Positions 42,146 to 54,907 of a DNA stretch of 64,000 bases are shown here, piece by piece. Each line of letters starts with the position of its first letter. The stretch's first letter is position 1. The position numbers and the translations under genes were made by a program. This DNA comes from Bullera alba (lineage: Eukaryota > Basidiomycota > Tremellomycetes > Tremellales > Bulleraceae): positions 1,178,001 through 1,242,000 of the forward strand of contig BCIX01000003.1 of the NCBI GenBank assembly GCA_001600095.1, in the 5' to 3' direction. A model generated the notes under the pieces. It ran no database searches. It was not told where the DNA came from and worked only from the letters and a program-made list of their open reading frames with translations.

Positions 42146-43821
42146 TTACACCGATCCAGTCTTGGCAGCCTCGACGGCCTTGGCCGCGGCCTCGTCAAGT
42201 CCATCGAATGGGAAGATCTTCAATCCCGACTCTTTGATCATGCTGATGCCAGGTCAGCTCGACCTCAGATCCAGGGATAACACTTACGCCTTGGCCTCGG
42301 CCTCTTTCGTTCCTTGCAGTCGGACGATCAGAGGGATAGTCAACTCGAGCTCCTTGGTCGCCTTGATGATACCCTCGGCAATGACGTCGCATCGCATGAT
42401 ACCACCGACTGCAAAGAGTCAGCCTCTATCGCCAGACTGGTACGCACAAATGTTGACAAAGATCGATTTCACGTTCTTGGCCGTCAGCAGGAGCTCAAAG
42501 GCTTTCTTGACAGCGTCGGCGGTAGCACCTCCACCAACGTCCAACTGGCGGTCAAAATCAGTACAGCTCGCGTGACAGTGATGTAGCTCACAAAGTTGGC
42601 TGGCTGACCGCCGTGTAGGTTGAGAACATCCATGGTAGCCATGGCAAGACCGGCACCGTTGACAAGACAACCAATGTCTCCGTCAAGCTTGATGAAGTTG
42701 AGGCCGTACTGAAGAGGGTCAGATTTTGCAGCGGTGAACTCGTAGGCCGCTCACCTCGGCAGCCTCGACTTCCTGAGCATCCTCTTGAGTCTTGTCCCGG
42801 AGCTCGAAGACCTCCTTTTGTCTAAAGTCGGCATTGTCGTCGAAACCGAATTTGGCGTCCATGCTGAGGGAGCAATCAGCTTACGCCGCCAGCAGCGGCG
42901 ACTCACCACAAGACCTGACCGTCAGAGAGCTCGGCAAGAGGGTTGATCTCGATCTGCGTGGCGTCCTTCTCCTTGAAGATCTTGTACAATTTGCCAAAGA
43001 CATCGGCAGCGTTCTTCTGCGAGTGCTCGTCAAAGCCTAATTTCTTGGCGAGAGCGATGGCGTCGGAAGAGGAGATGCCGTTCTCAAAGTCGAGCTTTGT
43101 GGTGATGATGGCCTCGGGCGTGTCGTGGGCAACATCCTCAATGTTCATACCACCCTGCGACGAAGTCACCAGGACGGGGGCGCCGGAGGCTCGGTCGTTC
43201 AGGACGGCAGCGTAGTACTCTTTCTGGGGGGGCATTCGCTCGGCGAGCATGATCGCGTTACAGATCCGTCCACCGGCACCAGTCTGCTTGGTGATGAGTT
43301 TAGCTCCTAGCATCTTCTCGGCGTACTCCTTGGCCTGGGCGGGGCTAAAGGCGGGTTAGCACGTTCCAACGAGAGGCTTCGGGATACTCACCTGTCGACC
43401 ATGTGCACTCCGCCTTTGAAGCCAGAATCAAAGTGTCCCTTTCCTCGTCCACCAGCAAGGACCTGAGCCTTGATCACCAGCTCGTTGGTTCCTACAAGGA
43501 ACGTAAGCTCAGTCCGTATGGCCATTTCGGAGAGACTGACCAAAGTCTTTGGCGACCTTTTCAGCTTCGCTAGCGGAGAAGGCGGGTAGGGATTTGGGCG
43601 TTGGGATGCCATACTGACATCCAGCTATCAGACAGGTTCCTTCGTCATGTATCTGCTTTACCCACTGAGTTGAGCAGCTGGACAGACTGGTATTCGTGAA
43701 TAGAGAGGTTTCGCTTCTGAGCGCCAACGGCGGCCTGTAAAATGTCAGTCCCGGTCCAGTCTCTTTCCACCCCTCGACTAACCTTCCTCAGAGCTCTGGT
43801 TGCGGTGATACTTCTGAACAT
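42146..43821 (-). CDS. LSC2: Succinyl-CoA ligase beta subunit, mitochondrial
   Basis: TCA-cycle enzyme: succinyl-CoA plus ADP and Pi gives succinate, CoA and ATP. About 425 aa in nine or so exons. The N-terminus [20 protein letters not shown] is a basic, Ser/Arg-rich mitochondrial presequence followed by the mature start [23 protein letters not shown]-grasp domain: [36 protein letters not shown]-like [14 protein letters not shown], and [20 protein letters not shown] with the metal-binding Glu-Asn. C-terminal ligase domain: [58 protein letters not shown]. It ends EAAKTGSV. The alpha subunit is not in the window. Confidence 0.96.
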
Positions 43822-46141
43822 GGTGTAGATGTGTCTAGGCTGACTTGAGAGCTATGGAGTATCTCACTTGCATGTGCTCAATTCAGTGCAGCAAACGAGG
43901 ACGAATGAAGGTCACGATCCACGATTTGATTCCGTTCGAAAGCGGGTACGCGCATCATATCGGCTTTCCAAGCGACCATCTCCGACGTAGCGAATCCACC
44001 AGAACTGCTTACCGTAGTTACTCTATAGACCTCGAGCCTTGGGTCTGCTGCTATAGTACTAGTCTGCTCATACACGTCGATGGGAGGCTGCAAGCTGCAT
44101 GAGCCAGTGGACGTGGATATCTGGCGAAAGGTGCAAGAAAGTAAGATTGCTTGAAGCTGAGCAAAGCTTACAGCAAAGTCGTCAAACGAAGCTCGACGAG
44201 GCTCCTAAGCGCTACCGTGACCGTAATCATCAGAGGTCTAGGTCTCTATGTATGCACATACCAACCAAGATATTTCTGCACTCGTAACCTGCCACAAGTC
44301 ACGCCCGCTCACGTGTGGGGTCAGCTATACAGGATTACGAGTCCCGGCAGACCCTTCTGGGCCCCACTGATGGCTGTTTCGAAAGGCTGGAGAGGTCAGT
44401 GTCTCATCATGACCTGTCAGAGTCGAATCCAGGAAGCCATGAGCAGTAGATGATGGTCACGACGTGCGGGACCACTCCATGATCCTCCCTAGACCTTGGA
44501 CACAAGAAGTCATTGGTGCAGGGTGCTTTGTTGAACAGTGGCGAACGAGCTTGATGTCGAGTTGATTGCCTGCCCAATGCTGGTTTGACGACTGGTTCAG
44601 CTTCGTTGACATAGTATGAGATGTAGAACGCATGACTGAAAGTGCTCCAGTGGTTCTTTGACCGTTGACTGATTCAATTTCTTCTTCCACGCCGTATCGC
44701 AAGATCAGTCTCCAAAACCCTGCTCACGCTGTTCGTGAGCGTGAGGTCACGTCTGTCCAAGTGAAGCTGATACGTGGATTGGAGAGCTGTGGTGATTATA
44801 GGTTGAGTGTACCATAGACGATAGAGAAGTCTTGAATAGTCGCCGAGGTGACGGGAGATATGGCCATCTATAAGTTGTAGTGATCAACGAGTATCAACGT
44901 ATGAACGGATGTACGCGACAGGCTGCGACTGCAGTGCAGGCTACATCACTGCAGTCAGAAGTAAGCTCTGCAGGTTTCCCAGTACGGTGAGGCGGGGACG
45001 GACAGGATTGAGGGATGTAACGCAATAGGAAGTGCGAGTGCGTCGTCCGTTGTCCTGCGTCGTCCGTCTGTCTGAGAATAGACATGGCAGCGCCGGGACC
45101 TGGAGGCTGGATGATGTATGCAGTCTGGGAAGACGGCGAAGTACGGCCGAAAGGTATGATGCGGGAGTTACATCGCAGAGTGGCAGTGCGAGGCTGACCG
45201 GTGACCACTGGCATTCTGATGCATCTGCACGCCGACGGTCTTGCTTGCCCGAGGATCCGAAGAGGAAGACTGACTCAGAGGGCATGAGTTTGTGAGCGAC
45301 CACGTGCGAGAGAAGTCCGAACGATCCCAAGAGAGCGCGGTCACGACCTACGTCGATGCCAAGGTAACTCATGTCTTGGTGGGATCAGAGGATGGCAGCA
45401 AGGAGCAGCAAGGTATCCGACCGGGATTACGGGCCGAACATGTTGGGTGGGGAAGGAGATGAACTGGCCGAGCTGTTGCCGATCTGCCGCCTGCAGTTGG
45501 TACGCCGCCTTTTATGGGGAAACGAGCGGGGCAACTCTTTGGTGACAGCGTGAGGCAAGAGGCAACAGGAGGCAAGGGAAGATATGGATTAAGCGAGGAG
45601 CCACTGTGCGGCCATGCGCGGTGAGGCGGAGAGGGAGGGGGAGAGGCCGAGAGAGAAACCGAGAGGGAATCACGTCACTGCGGTTGACACAAGAAAAAAG
45701 GTCATTCACTCACTCTCCCGCGGTGAACATGGGCCAGCGACGGTATCGCCCAGAGGACGCCCAATGACAATACATGCATCAGGCAACAGTGACAGCAGCG
45801 ATAGAGGTAGCACGCTCGGCACAAGCGATCACGTCCATCTGTCCATTCTTGTCAATAGCCTCGAGAATCGTCAAACACATAGCTCTTTTGAACAAATCCC
45901 ACCGCTTGTCTTTGTAATCCTCCTATCTTTCGGTGACCGCGGGCCCCTTTGTGTCGCACTTTCACTTGTTGGAGCTATCATCAGTGCCCCGCTCGACCTG
46001 CTCAATCTTGTCTTCAACCCTCCCATCAAGCTGTCCTGCGACTCGTTCACCTGTGAATAGTACTCGCCGTGTCCGGTGGCCGATGGCTCAGTAATTCCAC
46101 CCACGTCGCCAAGTCCCATCACCCATACCGCAATCACAAAT
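43822..46141. other. 2.3-kb region without recognisable gene, upstream of HAL-type kinase
   Basis: The largest gap in the window. Several short open frames exist on both strands (longest about 145 codons), but none shows family motifs, start context or a plausible exon chain. It contains two CACGTG boxes (44310-44315, 45301-45306), a 7-bp perfect inverted repeat GCTCACG/CGTGAGC (44722-44740), and pyrimidine-rich stretches near the right end. Most likely a long kinase promoter and 5' UTR, or an unrecognised non-coding transcript. Confidence 0.55.
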
Positions 46142-49100
46142 ATGCTATCGTCCAGTCCCGCCGTGCCCATTCAGAGTTTCGATTGGTCAGACCCACATCG
46201 GAGACGGCTCTCCCTCCGTACCGAACAAGGCAGGGAGATGCATACCGCTCACGATGGTCTACCCTCGCCAGAACACCTCACCCCGATCTCCGGGCACTCC
46301 CCGCCCGAGGGCGTGACGCCGACCTCTGTTCGCAGCCCAATGGCCACACCCCCAGCCAGCACCCCGATCAGCAGGAATGGTAGCCAGCTCGTGTTGGACG
46401 GAGACGAGGGAACCAACTTGAGAAAGTTTCCCAGTAGAGGAGGCATGTGGCATGACCACGAGGTGAGTAACCAAATTCTCCCATCCCGGCGTCACACGTT
46501 GTGCTTTGGACCGTTTCTTCTGGCTATGTTTCCCGCCTCGTATCTTGGCACTGTCATACATCGGCCTCGAGTCAAGCTCTACAAACACGTCCTCTACAGT
46601 GACAACAGAGTTGTGATCCCCCTTTCCTCATCGATCATCCTTCAACGCACCGCTTCGTTGCTATCTCTTCATCGCCTCCCTTAGCGGAGTTTCCCCGACC
46701 TAGCGTTGCTAGGTAGCTCTTTGTTATTTGGCCTCTACAGGCACTTGATCCTTCCCTCTTCTTCACATCTATTACTCTGCACATCCTCATTCTCACCGAC
46801 CACCCCAATCCACCATGAGCGTACTCCTTCCCCCGCCGCACGAACGCGGTATTCGCAAAATGCCAAGTTCCGACTGGCTGCTCTCGCTTCGAAAGTCGCG
46901 TTCGAGATCGAGATTCAAGGCAAACCCCCCTCCCAACGCCTTTGACGCCTTCTGGCTAGTCAGCCAATCTGCCATCGACGTCCTGCCTGGAATACCAAAT
47001 GACTCGCGCGTATACGCACCACCCGTACCGCGGATCCCTGACGAATATCTACAGTCTGCTCGTTCGTCGACCGCAAACTCTCGCTCCGTCTCGCCAAACA
47101 GCAAAGGAAACGGACACGATGAACCAGGTCACTTTCCGGGACTGTATCACCCTCAGCCTACTACACACCGACCCAACATCCCTTCTGGCCTGTCTTTCAC
47201 TCCGGCCATCCCCACCTCGCCCGCCAAACCAAGCGCGACTGGGACCACCACTCCTGGAATCGCTACCCGCCCCTCTAGCCCGCACGACTCGCCTACCGCG
47301 ACCAGACACCCGAAGAACCACACTGGGCGACTGCACGAGCTGAGGCGATTCCTCAACCACCACATCGGCCATCATGACCCAAAGGAAAAGGACAAGTCGC
47401 ACTCTGCCTCGCAGCAGCCGCAGCCGCAGACACAGGCCCACGCTGCCGCTTCTCAGGCCATGAACAATCATATGAGCGAGACTCCCACGGCCTCCACGCC
47501 AAACTCGCCAAAACACGGTTCTGCCACTCCGGCAATGCAACGACGAGGCAGCAGTTTCGGAGGTCTGGGCCACCATGGCCCCACCAGCGGCGCTCAGACG
47601 GGAACGGCGACACCAGCCGACTCTATCAAGGACAAGGAGCACCATGGAAACCACTCGTCGCATCTGATTGGCTTTATGCGACATCATCACCGGGACAGTG
47701 AGGGAGAAAAGTCGCACAGCTCGTTGGCCAGCTTCTTTGGTCACAATGACAAGAAGAAAAAGACGCTCAAGACGCCTACAGAGTCGAGAGCTACATCTGC
47801 GGCACCAAGCAGAACTTCGACCATGTTGATGTCCGATGCCGTCCCAACAGAGAGTCCGATGAACGTACTACCGACGCCTTCTCACACGGCGCCAACAACC
47901 CCCGGAGCGGCCACGCCCAAGAACGCTTCAGAGTATCCAGGAGTGCCCCACCCCGTCATTGCGCTCACTCACCCATCGCTCCACGAAGCCACCCAGGCGC
48001 ATCTGTCGAAAAAGTATGGTAAATGGGGCAAAGTGCTTGGAAGCGGAGCCGGCGGTACGGTCCGTCTGATCAAGGGCGGCTCAAAGCAAGGTGGCGCGAC
48101 GTACGCCGTCAAAGAGTTTAGGCCGCGGAGGCAGGGCGAGAGTGAAAAGGAGTACCAGCGAAAGGTCACTGCCGAGTTTTGCGTCGGAGTTACTCTGAGA
48201 CACATCAACGTCGTGGAAACTGTCGACATTGTCAATGATCACGGGCACTTTTACGAGGTGCGTTACTTCCCTGAGGCCAAGCTGACCCTACAGATCATGG
48301 AGTATGCCCCGTACGATCTCTTCTCCGTTGTCATGTCTGGAAAGATGACTCGGCCGGAAATCTACTGCGTCTTTAGGCAGATTGTCGACGGAGTCAACTA
48401 CTTGCACGAGATGGGTTTGGCCCATCGGGATCTGAAATTGGACAACTGTGTCATGACGAGCAACAACATTGTCAAATTGATCGACTTTGGTACGGCCACA
48501 GTGTTCCACTACCCCGGCAAGCACCAAATCCCCGCCTCTGGCGTCGTCGGATCGGATCCATACCTGGCTCCAGAGGTCTTGCAAAAGGACCAGTATGATC
48601 CCCGATTGACCGACGTGTGGTCTGTCGCCATCATCTTCATGTGCATGATCCTCCGCCGATTCCCATGGAAGATCCCGGACTTCAAGACGGACATGTCGTA
48701 CAGGCTCTATGTCAACACGCACCCCGATCTGTGTCGAAAACAGCCAACAAAGACGCCCGCGCCGTCAATGATCAACGGGGGTGAAGGAGCCAATCACCAC
48801 AAGTTGGGCGGCAGTCATGGTCTCGCCACCGATGGATCAAGCTCGATCCCATTCAGATCGCCATCGGCTGCTTCTCACGCGACGGCTTCCACTGCTGTGG
48901 ACACCAAGGCAGAGCCATCGCCAGAAGGAGGCTCGCCGAAGAACGGGGACTTGAGGCAAGGATCCGTCGACGAAATGTCGTCTTGCTCGTCGGAAGAGCA
49001 CGAAGGAATGGCCAATCTCAACCTGAGAGAATCGCCAACGGATATGAAGGATCGATCGGATCAGTACTTTCCCCGAAGATCCGACACGACGATTTCCGTG

Positions 49101-49712
49101 CCCAATGCTCGGATCACCTCAAACATTGCGCCGACGCCAAAGGCCAAGCAGGACACGCTCCCCGTTCCCGCCGCGACCGGAACCCGACCCGAGAGACTGT
49201 CTCCTGCGCCTGTTGGACGGAATCGATCTGCGACCTCGCCTCAGGCGTTCTCCCCCGTGTTTGAGGAATCGGCAGTCGATCACAAATCGACCCTCAGCCC
49301 ATCCGCGCGACATGAACAGCAGGCCAAGCGGGAGCGAGCGGCTTCAATCTCTTCCACCAAGACGTTCACCTCTGGTGGTGCGGAGTCAATCTTCAGACTC
49401 CTGCCCCGAGAGTCGAGGTCGGCAATGATGAGAATGCTCGCGGTGGAGCCTAGCATCCGTTGCACCTTTTCCGACCTGTTGAAGGGACAGGGCAAAGACG
49501 ACATGATGTGTCCTTGTGGATCACCCGACTGCGGTGGCGCCACATCGTGCCCTCCAGCCGAACTCACCGGAGTCAGTATCGACGAAGAAGACGACGGTGA
49601 CGAATGGGTCAAAAACATCGAGTGTTGCTCTCACACCCCGGGCCAACCCTCCAAGCACTCGCATATCAAGGTCATCCCCGAGGAAAAGCCAAAGAAGAAG
49701 TTGTTCCACTAG
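46142..49712 (+). CDS. Ser/Thr protein kinase, HAL4/HAL5/NPR1-like
   Basis: Fungal kinase of the family that controls plasma-membrane ion and nutrient transporters. Exon 1 (46142-46462) is Ser/Thr-Pro-rich. It probably joins through a 23-nt exon (46690-46712) to 46820. A His/Ser-rich disordered region follows to about residue 510. Kinase motifs: [27 protein letters not shown] (Lys), [72 protein letters not shown] 36-nt in-frame intron (48258-48293) precedes MEYAPYD. About 220 low-complexity residues interrupt the C-lobe before [20 protein letters not shown]. The tail has [10 protein letters not shown] and ECCSHTPGQ and ends KKKLFH. About 1,065 aa. If the 46.1-kb exon is wrong, ATG 46815 is the start. 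Confidence 0.88.
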
Positions 49713-49843
49713 CTGAGAGGAGTAGAGGGGATCTCTTACGTCCGGAGCATCTCGAACTCGTTTGTAATTTTGTAGATCGCCATTTCTCGTAGTCTGCAAT
49801 GTATCAACGATCAGGATTGGGCCAGTGGTGCATTCAAGCTACA

Positions 49844-52800
49844 CTAAGCCTTGACGCCGAGACCTGCACCCGACGATTCCTTCCTGGGTGCTTTGAAACA
49901 CAGCGTCTCCAATCCAGTTGCTTTTCTGCTATCGCCGAGAAGCTTGCGCAAAGACTCTAGCTCGCGGTGGAAATCATCAGTGCTCTTCTGACGGCGGTAC
50001 GCGGCCGAGATTGTGTCGTAGATCTTGGACAAGGTGTCGTTCGACTTGGGCGTAATGTACTGGCTAACGCTTTGGTGGAAGAATTCAATCTCGAGCGTGG
50101 CCTATGTACTTCAGCCCGGTGCTCGAGCTGTATTTGCAGACTCACCGTCAACATTCCTCCGGTACCGTACTTTGGTATCCGTTGGAAGCACTTGAGTGCC
50201 TCCTCCGTCACCCCTTCGATCAGACCCTGCAAGACGCGCGAGACCAGCGCTGGGGATACGTCCCCGACCTTTGAATGCGATTCGACCAGGATCAACACCA
50301 GCCGGTGCATATACGGTCGTACCTCTAAGGCATTGATCAGACGGTTCCTTTTAGAGGGTTGGGCTCTTACTCACCGGTGGGCTTGGGCGTATTGAGCCAG
50401 TCGACACCGCTGTTGAGGATTCCACCTTGGATCACCTCGACGAGCAGAACCAAGCGTCGTTTGACATAATCCGAGAATATCATCTCGTCCATATTGTCGA
50501 GCACCTCGATCAACAGGGCCTCATCTTTCGACATGTCCAGATCTAGCAGTCTGGCCGTTTTGCTCAACAGTATCGGCAAGCTCTTGCTCCTCAACAGGTT
50601 GAACTTGGCCATAGTGATCAACAGCCTTGTGTCCTGTAACTGGATTAGGGATTTCGCGGGATTCTGACTCACTATATCCTTGATGAACTGGAATTGATTT
50701 GTGCTGATTCTCGTTGGTCGTCTGCCTCCTCCGAGCTCTGGCTCCACCGTTGCCGAACTGAGAATACCGTCAAAGACAAAGCATAGCGTGTCGACGAATG
50801 TATCCTTGATCCGGCGTTTAAAGTTCAATGGCAACGCATCCTTTTCTCCCGATCTCGTGGCGACCTTCTTTGCAGATGCGACAATGCGAAGTTGGAACGC
50901 CTCCATCGTTGCAAGGTACTGCTCCGACGACTTTGACAGTTTGCCTGGGATCAATTGCCAATCTTCGAGCTGATTGAGGGTTTTGGCATCTAAGCCGAGT
51001 CAGTTTAGTGCAATCTTGTCAGTCTGTTTGCACCTACCCCTTGCCCAAGTCGCCGCAATGACCTCTTCCAACCTCCACCTGAGCGAGTCCATCATGTTCC
51101 TAAGGTTGACCCCAGCTTCGCTTCCGATGTCTACGGCATTCAGGTCGGAGATGCAGTCGGCGACTTCTTCAACGAGCTTCTCTGCAAAGTTACAGGATGC
51201 CACGACCGTCGATGACGGAGGCACGAAGGGAGGGATGGGCAAATCATCCCCTTCCTTGCGAATCGCAGCTTCCGCAATTGCCACGTCGGAAAGGGTGAAG
51301 AACTGGCTGAGGGATGATGTGTAGAGCTTGATGATCTCCATGGCCATTGCCCTCGGAGCGCTTTGCGGCCGCTTGGCTCCGCTGACAGTGCCCGCGGAGT
51401 CGCGCTAAACTGTGGTTAGATTTGGACATACATAAGCCAGCGTGATTGCTCACCTTGCGATACTTTCCATCCATACAGGCTTTGGCGATACGCCAGAAGC
51501 CGGGCAACACCCGCGACACCTCCTCGGACAGCTGACGGACCAGTGCCAGAATGGACATCCACGCGGACTCGACGGGTGTTGCTAGAAGGGATGAGCGAGA
51601 GCGGGGATTGGATTTCGACTCACGCTTCAAAGCGTCAACTTGGTACTGCTGGCTCTGGATCTGACGCTTCAACGTCGTAACGTCAGAAGTCGACGACGAT
51701 GGCGACTCATTACATATCGTCATCGCAGCTGGAAAGGGTCAGGATCTGGCATTGAGACCGGACAAGCTGACTGACCCTTGAATTTATCGTTCGCTTTGGC
51801 GTATGTCGTCCGGATGAGGTCCATGATGTGTGCATGCTGATAATCGAGATACGTCCAAGCTGGTTCATCCGATCCCGCCAGCTCTATCAAAATTCTGAAA
51901 TAGTCAGTCAGCGTTCAATCTGAATCATATCACAACTCACTCGATCGTTTTTTCTTGGTCCTCTGCGGATCGAGTATGATCCATCAACTGCTTGTCCAGC
52001 TTGACTCTCATATCGCCCATGATCTTCTCAACCGAGCTCCACACTCTGTTGAAGAGCTGCTTCTGGCGTTCCTTCTGCTGTGGCGTCTGAGCGGGTAGGC
52101 CAGGGATGAGGACCCCGGATTTGGACGAGTTCAGGAAGGTACCCTTCTTGTAGTCCCGCATCGCCTGTTCATACTTGCCCTAAGGCGATTCAGCACACCG
52201 CACATATCAAGAAGACTTGACCTACCGCATTGATGTTCTCCATCAACTGACCAGGAAGGTTGAAGAGGAATTTCGATTTTTCGAACACTCCAAGCGTGGA
52301 CCTCAACTTGGCGGCCTTTACGGCGTTTTCGAGCACGGGCAGGAAAACTTGATCGGATCTGTGGGCAGCCACTGCAGAGGTCTTGGTGTCAGCTTTGCCA
52401 TGCCACACACTTCTGCATTCGCAACACACCCTTGAAGATCTCTCTGAGCTCGCGTGTGCCGTGGTCCGTGTCCTCGGCGAGGAAGCCCATCTTCATGTCC
52501 TTGTACACCACTTCAAATGGATATCAGCGGGGTGTACGCGCCGGACCACCACTCACCATCGCTTGAAGCTTTGACGGCTACAAACCTATCAAAGTTCTCC
52601 TCGACCAAGATCCGAACGGCTTCTGATCGATCCTCTATAGCTCGTTCGAGATGCTTGATACCCTGTCTAAAGTCCTGGTACGAGGCGTCCGGATGGTGCG
52701 CAGACAGAAACGTCTTTGGATCAAAGGCCTTGGAAGAGAGGGAAGTAGCGGTTCCTACACCCATTGTCAGCTTCATCCCGCGCGTAAAATGACCATGACA

Positions 52801-53157
52801 TACTCGTTCTCAGATCCAATGACGATGATCTGAAGAGTAACGCTCAGCTTGCGATATCAGGTAAGAGTACCCACCCGCTCAACCTTCCACGAAGTCCCAA
52901 AGGATCCAGCTCATCGACAATTTTGCCATCCTCTCCCGTCATGGTCCCAGCCAGCGGGCCCTCCTTGTCGTGATCCACGCTCTCCCATTCTTGCGGATCA
53001 AGCGATGAGATTCCATAGAGCTTGAGCACTGAACGACGTCAGTCAACGATGTGCATGTGCGCCGGGTCATCCTCAACGCAGCTAAGAGGAGCTTCACCAT
53101 CGAAGGCTCCCGTTTCTCTCACTCACAAGCGGCTTCGTCTACGTCCCGCCTGCTCAT
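49844..53157 (-). CDS. SEC5: Exocyst subunit Sec5
   Basis: Subunit of the exocyst, which tethers secretory vesicles to the plasma membrane at growth sites. Exon 1 is short: [11 protein letters not shown] (ATG 53157), spliced over an intron of about 97 nt to [20 protein letters not shown]. Sec5 signatures: [74 protein letters not shown]. Then long helical repeats ([60 protein letters not shown]). The C-terminal block [20 protein letters not shown] leads to [20 protein letters not shown] and ends GAGLGVKA. About 900 aa in a dozen exons. The alternative start at 53029 is GTG, so the upstream exon is preferred. Convergent with the kinase gene, 131 bp between stops. Confidence 0.92.
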
Positions 53158-53548
53158 CGCGTGTGCGCCCAGTAGTGTTGTTGATACTCTCTCTGCCCAG
53201 CTCGAGTTTGAAACTGACGGCCGTGATTCGTGAAACGGATCTTATCGGTGAATGAGGTCAGCTGCCCAAAGCGGTAGGATTTGGTATAATGATCGTAATT
53301 GGTCCCGCACCTCCACATCCTGACCCTGAGTTCCCCCCCCGGGTAGACTGTTTACCGGTGAATCCCCCCAGGTCATACCCCTCCGGTCTCTCGTCACGGG
53401 ATCACTCCGGCCGGGCTGATCCCGCCGACAACGCCGACGGTGCTAAATTCAATCACCTATATAGCCATTGGTTCACCGCCTGACCACGACTCTCAGCAAC
53501 TCATCCCATTCACCAACTACCACATCCTCATCACCACCACCACACACA
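53158..53548. other. Divergent promoter region (SEC5 / ACS)
   Basis: 391 bp between divergent starts. Contains a C8-9 run (about 53333-53341) followed by TTTACCGGTGAATCCCCCC and ACCCCTCCGG, C-rich elements of the kind used by zinc-finger regulators, and TATATAG at 53458-53464. Specific factor unknown. Confidence 0.5.
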
Positions 53549-54875
53549 ATGTCCGAAGAGAGACCACACGTACACGGCCTGCCAGACTCGGTCCCAGAGT
53601 CAGAGGACGTCTTCCCTCCCCCAGCCAGATTACAGGGAAAGGAAGGTAGACCAAAGCCACACATTGGCCCGGACTACAATGCCTACCTATCCGAATACAC
53701 AAAGACCGTCGGAGGCGACAGTGACGCCTGGTGGAAGGAGCAGGCGGAGAAGGAGCTAGATTGGTTCACGCCATTCAAGACCGTCAGAGCTGGCGGTTTC
53801 GAGCATGGAGACGTTCAGTGGTTGTGAGTGGAGCAGATGCTTGGCACTCTTGAGTGAAAGGGTTTAACAGTCACTTAGCCCAGAGGGTACCATCAACGCC
53901 GCCTACAACTGTCTCGACAGGCACTTTTACAAGAACCCAGACAAGACGGCCATCATCTACGAAGCTGATGAGACGTCGGAAGCCCGTGAAGTCAGCTATG
54001 CCGAGCTCATGCGGGAGACATGCCGAGTCGCCAACGTCCTCAAAGGCTGGGGTGTCAAGAAGGGTGACGCCGTGTCAATCTAGTGAGTTAAGTTGAGCTA
54101 ATACCTGCAACATGGCTGACGTGGATCTAAAGCCTCCCCATGACTTGGCAAGCTGCCGCCGCCTTCCTCGCTTGTGCCAGGATTGGGGCTGTTCACTCTG
54201 CCGTCTTTGCCGGTTTCAGTGCAGAGTCTCTCCGAGACCGAGTCAATGATTGCGAGTGCAAAGTTGTCATCACCACAGAGTGAGTGATGTCGACTGTCTC
54301 ATGCGTAGAGCTGACCCACGCAGTGAGGGTCGTCGAGGTGGTAAATCGATCGCCACCAAGCAGAGTGAGTTGTTCTGATAACTGTTGTGGACGAGGCTCA
54401 ACCGCTCTCAGTCGTCGATGCAGCTCTCAAGGAGTGCCCGTTGGTCGACCACGTCCTGGTCCTCCGACGAACAGGCAAGGATGTCCCCATGACCGAGGGC
54501 AGGGACAAGTGGTGGGACGAAGAGTGCGCCAAGGTGCCAACCTTCTGTCCATGCGAGCCAATGAACTCTGAGGACCCTTTGTTCATCCTTTACGTGAGTC
54601 TATCGGGCACGAGGAGTATCTGAGTGTTCCTGATGACCCATTAGACGTCTGGATCCACCGGCAAGCCAAAGGGTGTCGTCCACTCTACAGGTGGATACCT
54701 GCTGGGCGCCCTTTTGACGGTCAAGTACGTCTTTGACGTTCACTCCGAGGACAAATTCGCCTGTATGGCCGATGTCGGATGGATCACCGGTCACACTTAC
54801 ATCGTCTACGGTCCACTCGCGAATGGTGTCACCACAACGGTTTTCGAGTCGACGCCAGTCTACCCAACCGCCTCG

Positions 54876-54907
<32 letters not shown>

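Noticed and set aside
44413..44440. tRNA T-arm-like GAGTCGAATCC
   Set aside because: No matching acceptor stem, anticodon arm or A box within tRNA distance.
47049..47744. 231-codon minus-strand frame opposite the kinase N-terminal region
   Set aside because: Arg/Val/Gly-rich composition typical of an antisense shadow of Ser/Pro/His-rich coding sequence.
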